From JANPIX01 sp031425195 (GTDB lineage Bacteria; Pseudomonadota; Alphaproteobacteria; Rhodobacterales; Rhodobacteraceae), in the NCBI GenBank assembly GCA_031425195.1, contig JANPIX010000009.1:186001-250000 (forward strand): 64,000 bases of DNA. The letters are read 5' to 3'. The stretch's first letter is position 1, and each line of letters opens with the position of its first letter. The notes beneath the pieces were generated by a model that saw nothing but the letters and a program-made list of their open reading frames with translations, ran no database searches and was not told the DNA's origin. Positions 24,800-32,217 of this stretch are shown here, one piece after another. The position numbers and the translations under genes are program-made.

Positions 24800-26113
24800 A
24801 TGAAGCGACTGCTTTCGTCGTCGGCGTTTGCGCTGACGCTGACCACGGTTTCGGCCTCGATTGCTCAGGCCGAAGATCTGACCCTTTGCTGGGCCGCCTG
24901 GGACCCCGCAAACGCCCTTGTCGAACTTAGCAAGGATTACGAGGCCCAGTCCGGCAACAAGATGAACTTCGAATTCATCCCGTGGCCCAACTTTGCCGAC
25001 CGCATCCAGAACGAACTCAATTCCGGCGGGAAACTGTGTGACCTGCTGATCGGCGACAGCCAGTGGATCGGCGGCGGCGCGGAAAACGGCCACTATGTCA
25101 AACTCAACGATTTCTTTGACGCCAATGGCATCAGCATGGATGATTTCATGCCCGCCACCGTCTATGCCTATTCGACCTGGCCCAAGGGCACGCCGAACTA
25201 TTACGCCCTGCCTGCGATGGCCGACGCGAACGCCTGGTTCTACCGCAAGGACTGGTTCGAGATGCCCGACATCCAGGCCGCCTTCAAGGAAAAGTATGGC
25301 CGCGATCTGGCTGAACCAAAGTCGCAAAAGGAACTGCTCGAAATTGCCCAGTTCTTCCAGGGTCGTGAAATCGACGGCAAGACAGTGTACGGCGCGTCGA
25401 TCTTTACCGAACGCGGGTCCGAAGGCATCACCATGGGCATCACGGGTGCGCTGTATGCCTGGGGCGTGAAATACGAAAACACCCCCGGCAAATACGACAT
25501 GGAAGGGGCGATCAACTCCCCCGCCGCAGTCGAGGCGCTGGAATTCTACAAGGCGCTTTACGACACCGGCACCCCTCCGGGTTATACCAACGCCTACATG
25601 GGTGAATCGCTCGATGCGTTCAAATCCGGGCAGGTGGCGCTGGCGATGAACTGGTTCGCCTTCTTCCCCGGTCTGGCTGCCGATCCGGCCCTGCAGGGCA
25701 AGGTCGACTTCTTCGTGAACCCGCCGCAAGTCACGGCAGGTTCCACGCTGGGCGGTCAGGGTATTTCCGTGGTCAGCTATTCCGACAAGCAGGACGCGGC
25801 ACTTGATTACATCAAGTGGTTTGCCCAACCGGATGTGCAAAAGAAATGGTCTGAACTCGGCGGCTACTCTGCCGCGAATTCCGTGGTGAACGACCCCGCC
25901 TTTGCAACCTCGACACCGTTTGCCGGTGACTTCCTCGAAGCCATGGGCAACGTGCAGGACTTCTGGCAGGAACCGGCCTATGCCGAACTTCTGCTCGCGA
26001 TGCAGGCCCGGATGCACGACTATGTCGTCGCCGGAAAAGGCACCGCGCAAGAGGCGCTTGACGGATTGGTCGCCGACTGGACCACCGTGTTCGAGGACGA
26101 AGGCAAGCTGTAA
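24800..26113 (+). CDS. ABC transporter substrate-binding protein (carbohydrate/polyol type)
   Basis: A 437-residue extracellular solute-binding protein with a signal peptide (MKRLLSSSAFALTLTTVSASIAQA). CDLLIGDSQWIGGG, YALPAMADANAWFYRKDWFE and LGGQGISVVSYSDKQDAALDYIKWFA are typical of the sugar-binding family 1. GGGAGG lies before ATG 24800, chosen over a TTG one codon earlier. It is the first gene of the importer operon. The ligand is unknown; the operon also carries a DhaK-type kinase. Confidence 0.9.
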   Translation: MKRLLSSSAFALTLTTVSASIAQAEDLTLCWAAWDPANALVELSKDYEAQSGNKMNFEFIPWPNFADRIQNELNSGGKLCDLLIGDSQWIGGGAENGHYVKLNDFFDANGISMDDFMPATVYAYSTWPKGTPNYYALPAMADANAWFYRKDWFEMPDIQAAFKEKYGRDLAEPKSQKELLEIAQFFQGREIDGKTVYGASIFTERGSEGITMGITGALYAWGVKYENTPGKYDMEGAINSPAAVEALEFYKALYDTGTPPGYTNAYMGESLDAFKSGQVALAMNWFAFFPGLAADPALQGKVDFFVNPPQVTAGSTLGGQGISVVSYSDKQDAALDYIKWFAQPDVQKKWSELGGYSAANSVVNDPAFATSTPFAGDFLEAMGNVQDFWQEPAYAELLLAMQARMHDYVVAGKGTAQEALDGLVADWTTVFEDEGKL

Positions 26114-26195
26114 GGCCCGCCTTCCGCCCCGCCTGCCCCCACCGAAAACGGCGGGTGCCGGATAAGCGGGGCGCTTTGCACTCAGTCATGAAAAT

Positions 26196-26221
26196 CCCTT
26201 CCCCTGCACCCGGGGGAAGGG
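26196..26221 (+). other. Intercistronic hairpin after the binding-protein gene
   Basis: The arms CCCTTCCCC (26196-26204) and GGGGAAGGG (26213-26221) form a perfect 9-bp stem with an 8-base loop. It is followed within six bases by the AAGGAGG ribosome site of the permease gene and has no T-tract. It could stabilise the binding-protein mRNA. Confidence 0.65.
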
Positions 26222-26239
26222 CCTTGAAGGAGGTACGCC

Positions 26240-27214
26240 ATGCCGGCGGGCCGCCGAAGGACCATTGCCATGTCAGACCTCGCCACCCGTGCCGCCCTTG
26301 CGACACCGCAGATCATCGCCCGCCGTGCGCGCGGCCTGTCAGACCGGGCTATTGCGTGGATCTTCATCGCCCCCACGATCTTTCTGCTGCTGGCTGTCAA
26401 CATCTTCCCGCTGATCTGGACGGTCCGCCTGTCGTTTACCGACTTCAAGGCGAACCGTGCCAACCGCGCCGTTGAATGGGTCGGGTTCGAGAATTACCAG
26501 AAGATCCTGACCGATGATCGCGTGTGGCAATCCATGCAGGCGACAGCGCATTTTCTGGTCTGGACCATCGTGTTCCAAGTACTGATCGGCTTTACCCTAG
26601 CCTGGCTCATCAACCGAAAGTTCAAGGGCAACGATCTTTGGACGACGATCATCGTGTTCCCGATGATGCTGTCACCCGCCGTTGTCGGCAATTTCTGGAC
26701 CTTCCTCTACCAACCCCAGATCGGCCTGTTCAACTATGTGGTCAGCTTTTTCACCGGCATAGACCCGGCCAGCTTTCAGATGCTCGGCTCGGTCGATCTG
26801 TCGCCCTGGGCCATCGTCATCGTTGACACATGGATGTGGTCGCCCTTTGTCATGCTGATCTGTCTCGCGGGCCTCCGCTCCATCCCCGACTACATCTATG
26901 AAGCGGCCGAGATCGACCGCGCCACCAAATGGCGGCAGTTCTGGACCATCACCATTCCCATGGTGCTGCCCTTCCTCATGCTGGCCGTGCTGTTCCGGGG
27001 GATCGAGAATTTCAAGATGTTCGATCTCGTGGTGCAGCTGACGGGCGGTGGCCCGGGCGACACCACGCAGCTCGCCTCGATCAACCTGAAACGCGAAGCC
27101 TTTGAAAAGTGGCGAACCGGCTATTCCAGCGCCTTTGCCATCATCCTGTTCGTGACCGTGTTCGGTCTGGCGAGCATCTACGTCAAGGCCCTGAACAAGG
27201 TGAAGGACAGATGA
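26240..27214 (+). CDS. Carbohydrate ABC transporter permease 1 (MalF-like)
   Basis: A 324-residue inner-membrane permease with six hydrophobic helices. The EAA-type coupling loop is EAAEIDRATKWRQFWTITIPM near residue 222. ATG 26240 has a near-perfect AAGGAGG; a second ATG at 26270 (MSDLATR) also has a ribosome site (GAAGGA) and would shorten the N-terminus by ten residues. The gene overlaps the next permease start by four bases (ATGA). Confidence 0.92.
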   Translation: MPAGRRRTIAMSDLATRAALATPQIIARRARGLSDRAIAWIFIAPTIFLLLAVNIFPLIWTVRLSFTDFKANRANRAVEWVGFENYQKILTDDRVWQSMQATAHFLVWTIVFQVLIGFTLAWLINRKFKGNDLWTTIIVFPMMLSPAVVGNFWTFLYQPQIGLFNYVVSFFTGIDPASFQMLGSVDLSPWAIVIVDTWMWSPFVMLICLAGLRSIPDYIYEAAEIDRATKWRQFWTITIPMVLPFLMLAVLFRGIENFKMFDLVVQLTGGGPGDTTQLASINLKREAFEKWRTGYSSAFAIILFVTVFGLASIYVKALNKVKDR

Positions 27215-28149
27215 ACAATTCCATCACCGAACCATCCCTCGTCCAGAAATGGATCGCTGGCACCCTTGTCATCCTTTACGCGCTGGTGACGCTCACCCCG
27301 CTTGTCTGGATCTTCCTGACCGGGTTCAAGACGCCACCCGACAGCATCAGCTATCCCCCCAAGGTGGTGTTCGAACCCAGCCTCGAAGGCTATGTGAACC
27401 TGTTCACCACCCGCACCCGCGTCAGCCCGGAAGAACTGGCCGCTCTGCCCCCGCCCGAAACCTGGTACGACGAAATCGTGCGTGACCGCGAAATGGTCAT
27501 CGCCGGCCCGTCGAAATTCGCCGAGCGTTTCGTCAATTCCGTCATCATCGGTTTCGGGTCCACCTTCCTGTCGATCTTCCTTGGCACCCTGTCGGCCTAT
27601 GCCTTCAGCCGGTTCAAGGTGCCGCTCAAGGATGATCTTTTGTTCTTCATCCTGTCCACCCGCATGATGCCGCCCATTGCCGTCGCCATCCCGATCTTCC
27701 TGATGTACCGCAGCCTTGGCCTGTCGGACACGCATCTGGGCATGATCCTGCTGTACACGGCAGTAAACATCAGCCTCGCGGTCTGGCTGCTCAAGGGGTT
27801 CATCGACGAAATTCCCCGCGAATATGAAGAGGCGGCGCTGATCGACGGCTATTCCCGGTTTCAGGCCTTCGTCAAAGTCGTGCTGCCGCAGGCGGCCACC
27901 GGCATTGCGTCCACCGCCATCTTCTGCCTGATCTTCGCGTGGAACGAATACGCCTTTGCCGTCCTCCTCACCTCTGGCACGGCGCAGACCGCCCCCCCCT
28001 TTATCCCCACCATCATCGGGGTCGGCGGGCTCGACTGGCCTGCCATCGCGGCGGCGGCCACGATCTTCCTTCTGCCGATCATGATCTTCACCATTCTGCT
28101 GCGCAAACATCTGCTGCGCGGGATCACCTTCGGCGCGGTGCGCAAATGA
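27211..28149 (+). CDS. Carbohydrate ABC transporter permease 2 (MalG-like)
   Basis: A 312-residue inner-membrane permease with six hydrophobic segments. The EAA loop is EEAALIDGYSRFQAFVKVVLPQ. A periplasmic loop of about 70 residues (27320-27530) follows the first helix. ATG 27211 overlaps the upstream stop; the longer frame starting at 27109 runs in another frame through the upstream permease gene. It pairs with the first permease. Confidence 0.92.
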   Translation: MNNSITEPSLVQKWIAGTLVILYALVTLTPLVWIFLTGFKTPPDSISYPPKVVFEPSLEGYVNLFTTRTRVSPEELAALPPPETWYDEIVRDREMVIAGPSKFAERFVNSVIIGFGSTFLSIFLGTLSAYAFSRFKVPLKDDLLFFILSTRMMPPIAVAIPIFLMYRSLGLSDTHLGMILLYTAVNISLAVWLLKGFIDEIPREYEEAALIDGYSRFQAFVKVVLPQAATGIASTAIFCLIFAWNEYAFAVLLTSGTAQTAPPFIPTIIGVGGLDWPAIAAAATIFLLPIMIFTILLRKHLLRGITFGAVRK

Positions 28150-28196
28150 CCCGCCTTCCCGCCCGGGTTTTCTCCGAAAGCGCGCCACTCGACCCG

Positions 28197-28215
28197 GATT
28201 TTTCGCAGAAAAATC
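28197..28215 (+). other. Small intercistronic hairpin
   Basis: GATTTTTC (28197-28204) and GAAAAATC (28208-28215) form a perfect 8-bp stem with a GCA loop in the 85-base gap between the second permease and the small membrane protein. It is AT-rich and could be a processing site. Confidence 0.5.
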
Positions 28216-28234
28216 GCCGCCACAGGAGCATACG

Positions 28235-28423
28235 ATGAACGCCTTTCTGTCCGGCCTCCTCCGGTTTCGCCGCGGCCCCTGGGAAAACCTTGCCACCGTG
28301 CTGATTGCCCTTGGCGTGTTCATGCTGATGCAGCCGTTTGCGATGTGGATGTTCACCTGGTCCTTCGCCGTCACCCTTGTTGGCACCGTCATGTTCATCA
28401 TCACCAGCCATTTCCCGGAGTAG
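28235..28423 (+). CDS. Small membrane protein of the importer operon
   Basis: A 62-residue protein with two hydrophobic segments (about 19-33 and 38-57: NLATVLIALGVFMLM and WSFAVTLVGTVMFII). CAGGAG lies nine bases before ATG 28235, and the gene sits between the permease and ATPase genes with no room for another start, so it is likely real. I do not recognise the family. Rhizobial glycerol ABC systems carry a small membrane protein (GlpU) beside two permeases and two ATPases, so an accessory transporter subunit is a reasonable guess. Confidence 0.72.
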   Translation: MNAFLSGLLRFRRGPWENLATVLIALGVFMLMQPFAMWMFTWSFAVTLVGTVMFIITSHFPE

Positions 28424-28427
28424 CGCC

Positions 28428-29525
28428 TTGGCGGAAATCATCATCAAGGACCTGCGCAAGGAATTCGGTGCCTTCACCGCCGTGCAATCGTCCAGTTTCA
28501 CCATCCGCGACGGCGAATTCTTCATGCTGCTCGGCCCTTCGGGCTGCGGCAAGACCACCACGCTGCGGATGATCGCAGGACTTGAACTGCCGACCAGCGG
28601 CGAGATCTGGATCGACGGCGAAGAGGTCAGCCAGAAACCGGCAAGTCAGCGTGACATTGCCTTCGTGTTCCAGATGTTCGCGCTTTATCCGCACATGAAC
28701 GTGCGCCGCAATATCAGCTACCCTTTGGTGTCACAGGGTTTTTCCAAGGAAAAGGTGGCCACCAAAGTGGCCGAAGTGGCCCGCATCCTGGGTATCGAAA
28801 ACATCCTTGACCGCCCCGTGGGGGGCCTGTCCGGCGGCGACCGTCAGCGTGTGGCCCTTGGCCGCGCCATCGTGCGCGACCCAAAGGCGTTCATGATGGA
28901 TGAACCCCTGGGCGCGCTCGACGCGGAATTCCGCGAACACATGGCCGAAGAACTCCGCGCCCTGCATGACAGGATGCATGCCACCACCGTCTATGTCACC
29001 CATGACCAGTTGGAGGCGATGCAGATGGGCGACAAGATCGTCGTGATGAATCACGGCGTGATCGAACAGTTCGGCACGCCGCAGGAAATCTATGACCGCC
29101 CGGCCACCTTGTTCGTTGCCGAATTCATCGGATCGCCGCACATGAACTTCCTGCGGTTCGACGGCGCGCTGACCCCCGGCCAATCCAGCGTGACGCTGGG
29201 CGACACGACCATCGCCGTGCCGCGCCAGCATGCCGACATGTCAGGCCCGCTTGTGCTGGGCGTGCGGCCTGAACACGTCGTCCTGTCCGACACCGGTGCC
29301 TACCGGGGGCAGGTTCTGGCCACCGAATATCTTGGCACCACCCAGATCATTACGCTGGCCACGGCACACGGGCAGGTCAAGGCACGGGTGCCGTCGTCCG
29401 GCCCCATTCCAAACGTGGGATCGGCGGTCGGCATGGATTTCAACACCCGCACCATCACGCTGTTTGACGCCGCAACCGGGCAGGCCCAACGCTCCGACAT
29501 CCACGAAGGGGTCCCCCATGGCTGA
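28428..29525 (+). CDS. ABC transporter ATP-binding protein 1 (UgpC/MsmK-like)
   Basis: A 365-residue ATPase. Walker A GPSGCGKTT (about 36-44), Q-loop FQMFALYPH, signature LSGGDRQRVALGRA, Walker B MMDEPLGALD and the switch His in THDQLEAM are present, followed by a TOBE-type regulatory domain. The start is TTG 28428, with GGAG overlapping the end of the upstream small gene; no in-frame ATG fits. It is intact and paired with the second, different ATPase 29518-30513. Confidence 0.92.
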   Translation: MAEIIIKDLRKEFGAFTAVQSSSFTIRDGEFFMLLGPSGCGKTTTLRMIAGLELPTSGEIWIDGEEVSQKPASQRDIAFVFQMFALYPHMNVRRNISYPLVSQGFSKEKVATKVAEVARILGIENILDRPVGGLSGGDRQRVALGRAIVRDPKAFMMDEPLGALDAEFREHMAEELRALHDRMHATTVYVTHDQLEAMQMGDKIVVMNHGVIEQFGTPQEIYDRPATLFVAEFIGSPHMNFLRFDGALTPGQSSVTLGDTTIAVPRQHADMSGPLVLGVRPEHVVLSDTGAYRGQVLATEYLGTTQIITLATAHGQVKARVPSSGPIPNVGSAVGMDFNTRTITLFDAATGQAQRSDIHEGVPHG

Positions 29526-30513
29526 GGTTACTCTGTCCAACCTGTCCAAACGCTTTGGCACGACACAGGCCGTCAATGCGATCAACCTGGCCATACCTGA
29601 CGGGTCTTTCGTCGTGCTTCTGGGGCCAACGGGTGCGGGCAAGACCACGACGCTGCGCCTGATTGCAGGGCTGGAAAAGCCCGATCAGGGCACCGTCACG
29701 ATCAATGGCCGCGATGTCAGCCGCGAAACCCCGGCGATGCGTGACGTGGCAATGGTGTTTCAGCAATACTCGCTCTACCCGCATCTCACGGTGCGCGACA
29801 ATCTCGCCTTCCCGCTCCGCTCCCCCATCCTGCGCATGGCCGAGGCTGACATCACCCGCCAGGTCAATCAGGTGGCCGAAGTGCTGCGCATTTCCCACAA
29901 GCTGGACAACAAGGCGACCCAACTCTCAGGCGGCGAAATGCAGCGGGTGTCCATCGGCCGCGCCCTTGTCCGCTCTCCCGCGATCTATCTGATGGATGAA
30001 CCCCTGTCGTCGCTTGACGCCAAACTGCGTGCCGACCTGCGGATCGAACTCAAACGGGTGCAGGCCGACCTTGGGGCCACGCTCCTCTATGTCACCCATG
30101 ACCAGATCGAGGCGATGACGATGGCCACCCATATCGGTGTTCTGGATGAGGGTCGTCTTGTTCAGGTGGGAAGCCCCCGGGACGTCTATGAAAACCCCGT
30201 CAGCGCCACTGTCGCCGCCCGTCTGGGTCTGCCCCGGATCAACCTTCTGCCCGCCGACCTGTTCGGCACGGCACCGCCGGGCGCTGCCACCATCGGCCTG
30301 CGTCCCGAACATGTGGAGGTGGGCGCGGGGCAAGAGGCGACTGTCAGGCGCGTCGAACATCTGGGCGATCAGACCCGCCTGCACCTCACCTGCGCCGGGC
30401 ATGACATCATCACGCTGACCGATCCGCATTCGTCCATCGCACCCGGGTCGACACTGCGGGTTCAGCCCAAAAATCCACTCTGGTTCGATGCCCAGGGTTC
30501 CAGACTTCTTTGA
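29518..30513 (+). CDS. ABC transporter ATP-binding protein 2 (UgpC/MsmK-like)
   Basis: A 331-residue ATPase with Walker A GPTGAGKTT (about 36-44), FQQYSLYPH, signature LSGGEMQRVSIGRAL, Walker B LMDEPLSSLD and THDQIEAM. The C-terminal TOBE region (RPEHVEVG and following) is shorter than in ATPase 1. It starts at ATG 29518, overlapping the first ATPase by eight bases. Two distinct ATPases in one operon suggest a heterodimeric motor, as in rhizobial glycerol import. Its stop codon lies inside the first copy of a tandem repeat. Confidence 0.92.
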   Translation: MAEVTLSNLSKRFGTTQAVNAINLAIPDGSFVVLLGPTGAGKTTTLRLIAGLEKPDQGTVTINGRDVSRETPAMRDVAMVFQQYSLYPHLTVRDNLAFPLRSPILRMAEADITRQVNQVAEVLRISHKLDNKATQLSGGEMQRVSIGRALVRSPAIYLMDEPLSSLDAKLRADLRIELKRVQADLGATLLYVTHDQIEAMTMATHIGVLDEGRLVQVGSPRDVYENPVSATVAARLGLPRINLLPADLFGTAPPGAATIGLRPEHVEVGAGQEATVRRVEHLGDQTRLHLTCAGHDIITLTDPHSSIAPGSTLRVQPKNPLWFDAQGSRLL

Positions 30514-30571
30514 CGACCCGACTTCCTTGACGACCCGACTTCCTCGACGACCCGACTTCCTCGACGAAAGG
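30504..30571 (+). repeat. 17-bp tandem repeat, four copies
   Basis: The unit ACTTCCTTGACGACCCG is repeated at 30504-30520, 30521-30537, 30538-30554 and 30555-30571 with one or two changes per copy; the last copy ends in AAAGG. It spans the stop of ATPase 2 and ends 12 bases before the kinase ATG, whose ribosome site (AAAGG) lies in the fourth copy. The period is not a multiple of three, so it is not a coding repeat. Confidence 0.85.
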
Positions 30572-30583
30572 CCGAGTGTTCCC

Positions 30584-32212
30584 ATGTCACAGTTCATAAA
30601 CGCCAAAGAAACCCTGATCACCGAAGCCATCGACGGCACGCTCCGCGCGTCGGGTGGCGCTTTGGCGAGGCTTGACGGCTATCCGCACATCAAGGTGGTC
30701 GTGCGCACCGACTGGACGCGCGACCGCGTGGCGCTGGTATCCGGTGGCGGGTCCGGCCACGAACCGGCCCATGCGGGGTTTGTCGGGCGCGGCATGCTGA
30801 CGGCCGCCGTCTGCGGCGATGTCTTTGCCAGCCCGTCGGTCGATGCCGTTCTGGCGGGAATCCTCGCGGTGACGGGCAAGGCGGGCTGTCTTCTGATCGT
30901 CAAGAACTACACTGGTGACCGGCTGAATTTCGGCCTTGCCGCCGAACGGGCGCGCACCTTTGGCCTCAAGGTTTCAATGGTCATTGTCGATGACGACGTG
31001 GCCCTGCCCGATCTGCCACAGGCGCGCGGTGTCGCAGGCACCCTGTTCGTGCACAAGATCGCAGGCGCACTTGCCGAAAATGGTGCCGATCTCGACACCG
31101 TCACCGCCATGGCACGGCGGGTGATCGCAGGCACCCGCTCCATCGGGATGAGCCTTGATACCTGCACCGTCCCCGGCAGCCCGCGCGAGGCGCGCATCCC
31201 CGAGGGCAAGGCCGAACTTGGCCTTGGCATCCACGGCGAACCCGGCGTGGAACAGATGGATTTTACGGGGGCCGCCGATGCGATGGCGCGCATGGTCGCA
31301 CGCCTTGCCGACAACATGGCCCCCGGCCCGCATGTCGCCCTTCTGAACAATCTTGGCGGCACGACCCCGCTTGAAATGGCGGTCCTTACCGAAGAACTTG
31401 CCCGCTCAGCACTGGGAAGCCGGGTTACCCATCTCATTGGCCCGGCGGCTATGATGACCTCGCTCGACATGCGGGGCGTGTCAATCTCCGTGCTGCCTCT
31501 GGAAGACGGGTTCGCCCCGGCGCTTGTGGCACCCGTGGCCCCGCACGCCTGGCCCGGTTGCCTGTCGCTTGCCGCGCCGCTGGTGCTGCCGCTGCCCGAC
31601 GGGCTGACCCCGGTTCCCGCGCTTGCCTCCGATCACGCCGGTCACCGCGCCCTCATCGCCCGCTGCTGCGATATCATGATCGACGCCGAGGCCGCCCTGA
31701 ACGCGCTTGATGCCAAATCCGGCGATGGTGACACCGGCAGCACCCTTGCCGGGGCCGCCCGCGCGCTCAAAGGCGCGCTTGGCCGAATGCCCTTGGCCGA
31801 TCTGACACAGCTGTACCGCGCCATCGGGGTCGAACTGTCGCAAACCATGGGCGGGTCGTCAGGCGTGCTTTTGGCCATCTTCTTCACGGCCACCGGCGAA
31901 GCCTCGGCTCAGGGCCATGATCTGCAAGGCGCGCTTCTGGCCGGGCTGGACAGGGTGCGGCAGGTGGGCGGCGCAAATCCCGGTGACCGCACGATGATTG
32001 ATGCGCTGGCCCCGGCGCTCGGCGCGTTCTGTGGTGGCATCACCGCCGCCGCAATCGCCGCCCGCGCCGGTGCCGACGCGACGGCGGCGATGACCAAGGC
32101 GCGGGCGGGCCGGTCCGCCTACCTGTCCGAACAAAGCCTGAAGGGCCATGTCGATCCGGGTGCCGAAGCGGTGGCCCGCCTGTTCGAAGGTCTGGCGGCG
32201 CGGGCCGCCTGA
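30584..32212 (+). CDS. Dihydroxyacetone kinase-family protein (fused DhaK-DhaL, ATP-dependent)
   Basis: A 542-residue two-domain kinase. The DhaK-type domain (about 1-330) has GGGSGHEP (53-60) and the substrate-binding His217 in GIHGEPG. The DhaL-type domain (about 345-542) has SGDGDTGSTL (380-388) with the Mg-binding Asp residues, MGGSSG and NPGDRTMIDAL. Fused enzymes use ATP. Members phosphorylate dihydroxyacetone, glyceraldehyde, or short or branched ketoses such as erythrulose and apulose. Placed after a polyol-type importer and near two TIM-barrel isomerases, a ketose other than dihydroxyacetone is likely. ATG 30584 is chosen over an upstream ATG at 30488 that runs through the repeat. 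Confidence 0.9.
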   Translation: MSQFINAKETLITEAIDGTLRASGGALARLDGYPHIKVVVRTDWTRDRVALVSGGGSGHEPAHAGFVGRGMLTAAVCGDVFASPSVDAVLAGILAVTGKAGCLLIVKNYTGDRLNFGLAAERARTFGLKVSMVIVDDDVALPDLPQARGVAGTLFVHKIAGALAENGADLDTVTAMARRVIAGTRSIGMSLDTCTVPGSPREARIPEGKAELGLGIHGEPGVEQMDFTGAADAMARMVARLADNMAPGPHVALLNNLGGTTPLEMAVLTEELARSALGSRVTHLIGPAAMMTSLDMRGVSISVLPLEDGFAPALVAPVAPHAWPGCLSLAAPLVLPLPDGLTPVPALASDHAGHRALIARCCDIMIDAEAALNALDAKSGDGDTGSTLAGAARALKGALGRMPLADLTQLYRAIGVELSQTMGGSSGVLLAIFFTATGEASAQGHDLQGALLAGLDRVRQVGGANPGDRTMIDALAPALGAFCGGITAAAIAARAGADATAAMTKARAGRSAYLSEQSLKGHVDPGAEAVARLFEGLAARAA

Positions 32213-32217
32213 CCCCC

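Noticed and set aside
30504..30571. Possible CRISPR-like or coding repeat
   Set aside because: The 17-bp units are directly adjacent without spacers, and 17 is not a multiple of three; it is a simple tandem repeat.
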